The position numbers and the translations under genes are program-made. A stretch of DNA of 64,000 bases from the NCBI RefSeq assembly GCF_005519465.1, contig NZ_CP027858.1, forward strand, positions 6,063,001-6,127,000, in the 5' to 3' direction. The DNA comes from Streptomyces clavuligerus (lineage in GTDB: Bacteria; Actinomycetota; Actinomycetes; Streptomycetales; Streptomycetaceae). The stretch's first letter is position 1. Every line of letters begins with the position of its first letter. The notes beneath the pieces are model-generated. The model saw only the letters and a program-made list of their open reading frames with translations, was not told the DNA's origin and ran no database searches. Of the stretch, positions 62,016 through 64,000 are shown in pieces.

Positions 62016-62294
62016 TCAGACCTCCTGGCGGTCCGGGTCGTCGGTGCGGTGCGGGTCCGGAACGTGCGCTGCGGGGCCGGGGTCCGCACCGGAGCCCGCC
62101 GGGACGCCCCCGGAGCCGGAATCAGAAACGGAAACGGAAACGGAAACGGAATCGGCGGCCTCCGGCGGACCGGCGGCCGGGACGGAGAGGACCCCGGGGT
62201 CGATGCCCAGCGACGCGAGGGAGCGCCAGGGAAGGACGGTGCCGTGCGCCCCGGCACGGAGCCGGGCGCGGGGACGAGTGGTCGTAGGGGACAT
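62016..62294 (-). CDS. 92-residue small protein between two hydrolases
   Basis: ATG 62294 (MSPTTTRPRARL) lies behind AGAGGCGG. Residues 17-38 (HGTVLPWRSLASLGIDPGVL) form the only well-structured stretch; the middle is SVSVSVSVSDSGSG, encoded by a GGAAAC-type hexamer repeat near 62130. The tail is Asp/Pro/His-rich. No signal or membrane helix is seen. It could be a peptide precursor, a chaperone-like partner or a non-functional remnant. Tight placement in the operon (three bases before the next start) supports translation. Confidence 0.6.
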   Translation of the reverse strand: MSPTTTRPRARLRAGAHGTVLPWRSLASLGIDPGVLSVPAAGPPEAADSVSVSVSVSDSGSGGVPAGSGADPGPAAHVPDPHRTDDPDRQEV

Positions 62295-62419
62295 GGCAAC
62301 CGCCTCTCGGTCGCTGTGCAGGGGTGCGCCCGGACGGGCGCCGCCGGCCCTCACGGGCCGTGGACGGGCCGCGAGCGGCCCGGAGAGCGGTGGGGCGGAG
62401 CGGTGGCCGGGCCGATCGG

Positions 62420-63541
62420 TCAGACCGGCGGCAGCGGCCCGTCGGGCGAACCGTTCGCGGGCACCGCCACCGCGGACTCCACCGCCCGTACCGCGACGGG
62501 CCGCACCGGGCCCGGCTCCGCCGCGGCGGCGAACCGCGTCCGCAGCAGCGAGCGGACCAGCCAGGCCCGTACCGCCGTGAGATGCGCGGGGGAGCCGTGG
62601 ACGTCGTCGAACTCCTTGAACCGGGCCCGGGGGAGCGCCGCCGCCAGCAGCCGCGGGTCGCCCGCCGGGATGATCTCGTCCCGGGAGCTGACGACATATC
62701 CGACGGGGACGCGCACCGCGCCCAGGGTGTCGGGGCCGAGCGGAAAGCGCCGGAGCAGCAGCCGCAGCGCCTCCTCGTCCGCCGACCCGGTGAGCCTGCG
62801 CAGCGTCTCCACGGTGATGCCGGGGACCCGGGGCCACCACAGCGGGTCGGTGAAGAACCCCGCGACCGGCGCCCCGACGGTGTGGACCCCGCGGATACGG
62901 GGGTCGTCCGCCGCCGCCCGCAGCGCCATGTGGCCGCTGAAGCTGAGCCCGAGGACGCTGGTGCGGCGGACGTCGGCCCGCCGCTCCAGCCGGTTCAGCA
63001 GAAACGGCAGCAGCCGCCAGGAGTCGGGCCCGTAGCGCAGGGTGTTCTCGCCGACGCCGGGCATCTCGGTCGCGACGGCCGCGTAGCCGAGCCGGGCCAG
63101 CTTCGGCAGCAGCGGGGCCCACTGCTCCTTCACGCTGACGATGCCGCCCGAGACGACGACCAGCGGTCTGCGGCGGCGGACGTCGAGTCCGGCCGTCCAG
63201 CAGACGACGACGCCGTCCGGGTGGTCGAGGAGCAGCCGTCCGATGCCCCGGCGGCGGCGCCAGTCGTCGAAGGTCCGTACGCAGTTGGCCTGGGCCCTGG
63301 CCCGGACCTCGTCGCCGTGGTGGGGGAAACGGGCCAGCGCGTAGCGGCGGCAGGCGTCGAGCGGACGGCCCGCCGTGGCCAGCCGGTCGGCCTCGGCCGT
63401 CCAGACGCGGGCCCAGGAGGCGGGGTGACCCGGCTCGTCGTTGGTGATCCGGGGCAGGACCGCCGCCACCTGGCGTTCGGTGATGCCCTGGCCGCGGGCG
63501 TGCAGCCGGGCGAACTCCTTCAGCTCGTCGAGATGGTCCAT
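62420..63541 (-). CDS. FrsA-like alpha/beta-hydrolase with N-terminal helical cap
   Basis: A 373-residue hydrolase. The first 110 residues form a helical cap (VWTAEADRLATAGRPLDA, VRTFDDWRRRRG) as in FrsA and 2,6-dihydroxypseudooxynicotine hydrolase relatives. The nucleophile Ser is in LGLSFSGHMALRAA, the Asp in VVSSRDEIIP, the His in DDVHGSPAHLT. This group cleaves C-C or ester bonds of bulky acyl compounds. The start is ATG 63541 (MDHLDELKEF) after GGAAG. It heads the three-gene operon under a SARP-type promoter, so it is part of the locus. Confidence 0.87.
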   Translation of the reverse strand: MDHLDELKEFARLHARGQGITERQVAAVLPRITNDEPGHPASWARVWTAEADRLATAGRPLDACRRYALARFPHHGDEVRARAQANCVRTFDDWRRRRGIGRLLLDHPDGVVVCWTAGLDVRRRRPLVVVSGGIVSVKEQWAPLLPKLARLGYAAVATEMPGVGENTLRYGPDSWRLLPFLLNRLERRADVRRTSVLGLSFSGHMALRAAADDPRIRGVHTVGAPVAGFFTDPLWWPRVPGITVETLRRLTGSADEEALRLLLRRFPLGPDTLGAVRVPVGYVVSSRDEIIPAGDPRLLAAALPRARFKEFDDVHGSPAHLTAVRAWLVRSLLRTRFAAAAEPGPVRPVAVRAVESAVAVPANGSPDGPLPPV

Positions 63542-63797
63542 GACTTCCTCCGTCTCCCTCACCACCGAGGGCCCGTGCCAGGTGACTCGGCCCGGGGCCG
63601 TCCCGGGCGGGCGAAACGCGGATACGAACGCGGATACGGATGTCGATGCGGATGCGGAACGCGGATGCGCGGGGGCCGCGCTCGGGCCGCGCCGTGCGGA
63701 CGGACGCGGGGAGCCATCGGTCCGCGGGAGTGTGGGCGGGCGCCGTCTGCCGGGGTGGGGGAATGTGCCCCGGCGGAGCGCCCGCCCTGGACACCAC

Positions 63798-63830
63798 GGT
63801 GGCGGACGTCCCTTAAGGCACGCTTGGCGC
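63798..63830 (-). promoter_or_regulatory. SARP-type box and -10 for the right-hand hydrolase operon
   Basis: On the - strand: GCCAAGC-GTGC-CTTAAGG (63830-63813), nine bases, then CACCGT (63803-63798). The -35/-10 leader to ATG 63541 is about 250 bases and holds a GGATACGAACGC-type short repeat (63620-63660). Confidence 0.6.
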
Positions 63831-63862
63831 CCGCCGGAGCGGAGTCCGTACGCGGGCAGCCC

Positions 63863-63915
63863 GAAGGGCGCCGTGACCCAAGGGACAGCACCCCCCTTGG
63901 GTCACGGCGCCCTTC
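63863..63915. terminator. Strong hairpin near the right edge
   Basis: GAAGGGCGCCGTGACCCAAG and two more bases pair perfectly with the arm ending at 63915, a 22-bp stem. It probably ends a gene arriving from beyond the window or insulates the hydrolase promoter. Confidence 0.7.
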
Positions 63916-64000
63916 TGCCGGCCGGTGCCCCGGCCGCCGCCGGACGGCCCTCGCGGACCCTGCCTGACGGTTCCTCCTGTGCCGCACCGGGCCGCGCCGG

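Overview
The window is very GC-rich actinobacterial DNA, almost certainly Streptomyces. The signs are codon usage, SARP and A-factor-synthase (AfsA) type regulators, XRE/TPR regulators, Tat substrates and rare TTA codons. I read it as a housekeeping left arm (about 1-10.6 kb) followed by a large specialised-metabolism locus (about 11 kb to the right edge). No tRNA, rRNA, transposase or CRISPR array was seen.

Left arm: a TetR regulator is divergent from an acyl-CoA dehydrogenase. Two paralogous XRE regulators each have a GTTCTGA/TCAGAAC inverted repeat in front. Three tiny overlapping ORFs follow, then glutathione peroxidase, acyl-CoA thioesterase II, a DUF3516-type DEAD/DEAH helicase and a YdjM-type membrane hydrolase.

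Metabolite locus, left part (11-34 kb): a heterodimeric ABC exporter with one degenerate ATP site; a Tat-exported Gfo/Idh oxidoreductase; an MMPL transporter; an SRPBCC protein; a FAD oxidoreductase; a P450; and a core operon. The core operon holds ketosynthase-III-like protein, acyl/aminoacyl-AMP ligase, PLP decarboxylase fused to an acyl carrier protein, and a second ketosynthase-III-like protein. Two MFS exporters and a type II thioesterase follow. The logic resembles carrier-protein-bound amino acid decarboxylation (butirosin BtrJ/BtrI/BtrK, vicenistatin VinN/VinL/VinO).

Middle (34.8-42.7 kb): a SARP regulator is divergent from a RiPP cassette. The cassette has a 120-residue NHLP-like precursor peptide, a fused ThiF-like/YcaO azoline cyclodehydratase translationally coupled to it, and a SagB-type azoline oxidase. 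A DesK-type sensor kinase and a TTG-started, TTA-containing response regulator follow.

Right part (42.7-64 kb): AfsA homologue 1 with FAD monooxygenase and HAD phosphatase; a second MMPL transporter; an SMP-30-like Tat protein; a 2-oxoacid:ferredoxin oxidoreductase pair with ferredoxin; AfsA homologue 2; a 931-residue SARP-NTPase-TPR regulator; a CbrC-like protein; and an operon with two alpha/beta hydrolases around a small protein.

The most striking observation is a repeated promoter architecture. Two heptamers on an exact 11-bp period are followed by 9 bp and a (G/T)ANNNT-like -10. I find it before twelve transcription units from 19.1 to 63.8 kb, plus a looser copy before the ABC exporter. 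This is the geometry of SARP-controlled promoters and it ties the region into one regulon of about 50 kb. The RiPP promoter lacks it and instead has ATGAG-N3-CTCAT palindromes related to one in front of the response regulator. Two long non-coding degenerate repeat tracts (32.0-33.5 and 59.7-61.0 kb) each lie between convergent gene ends. All function calls rest on motif reading; no database search was possible.
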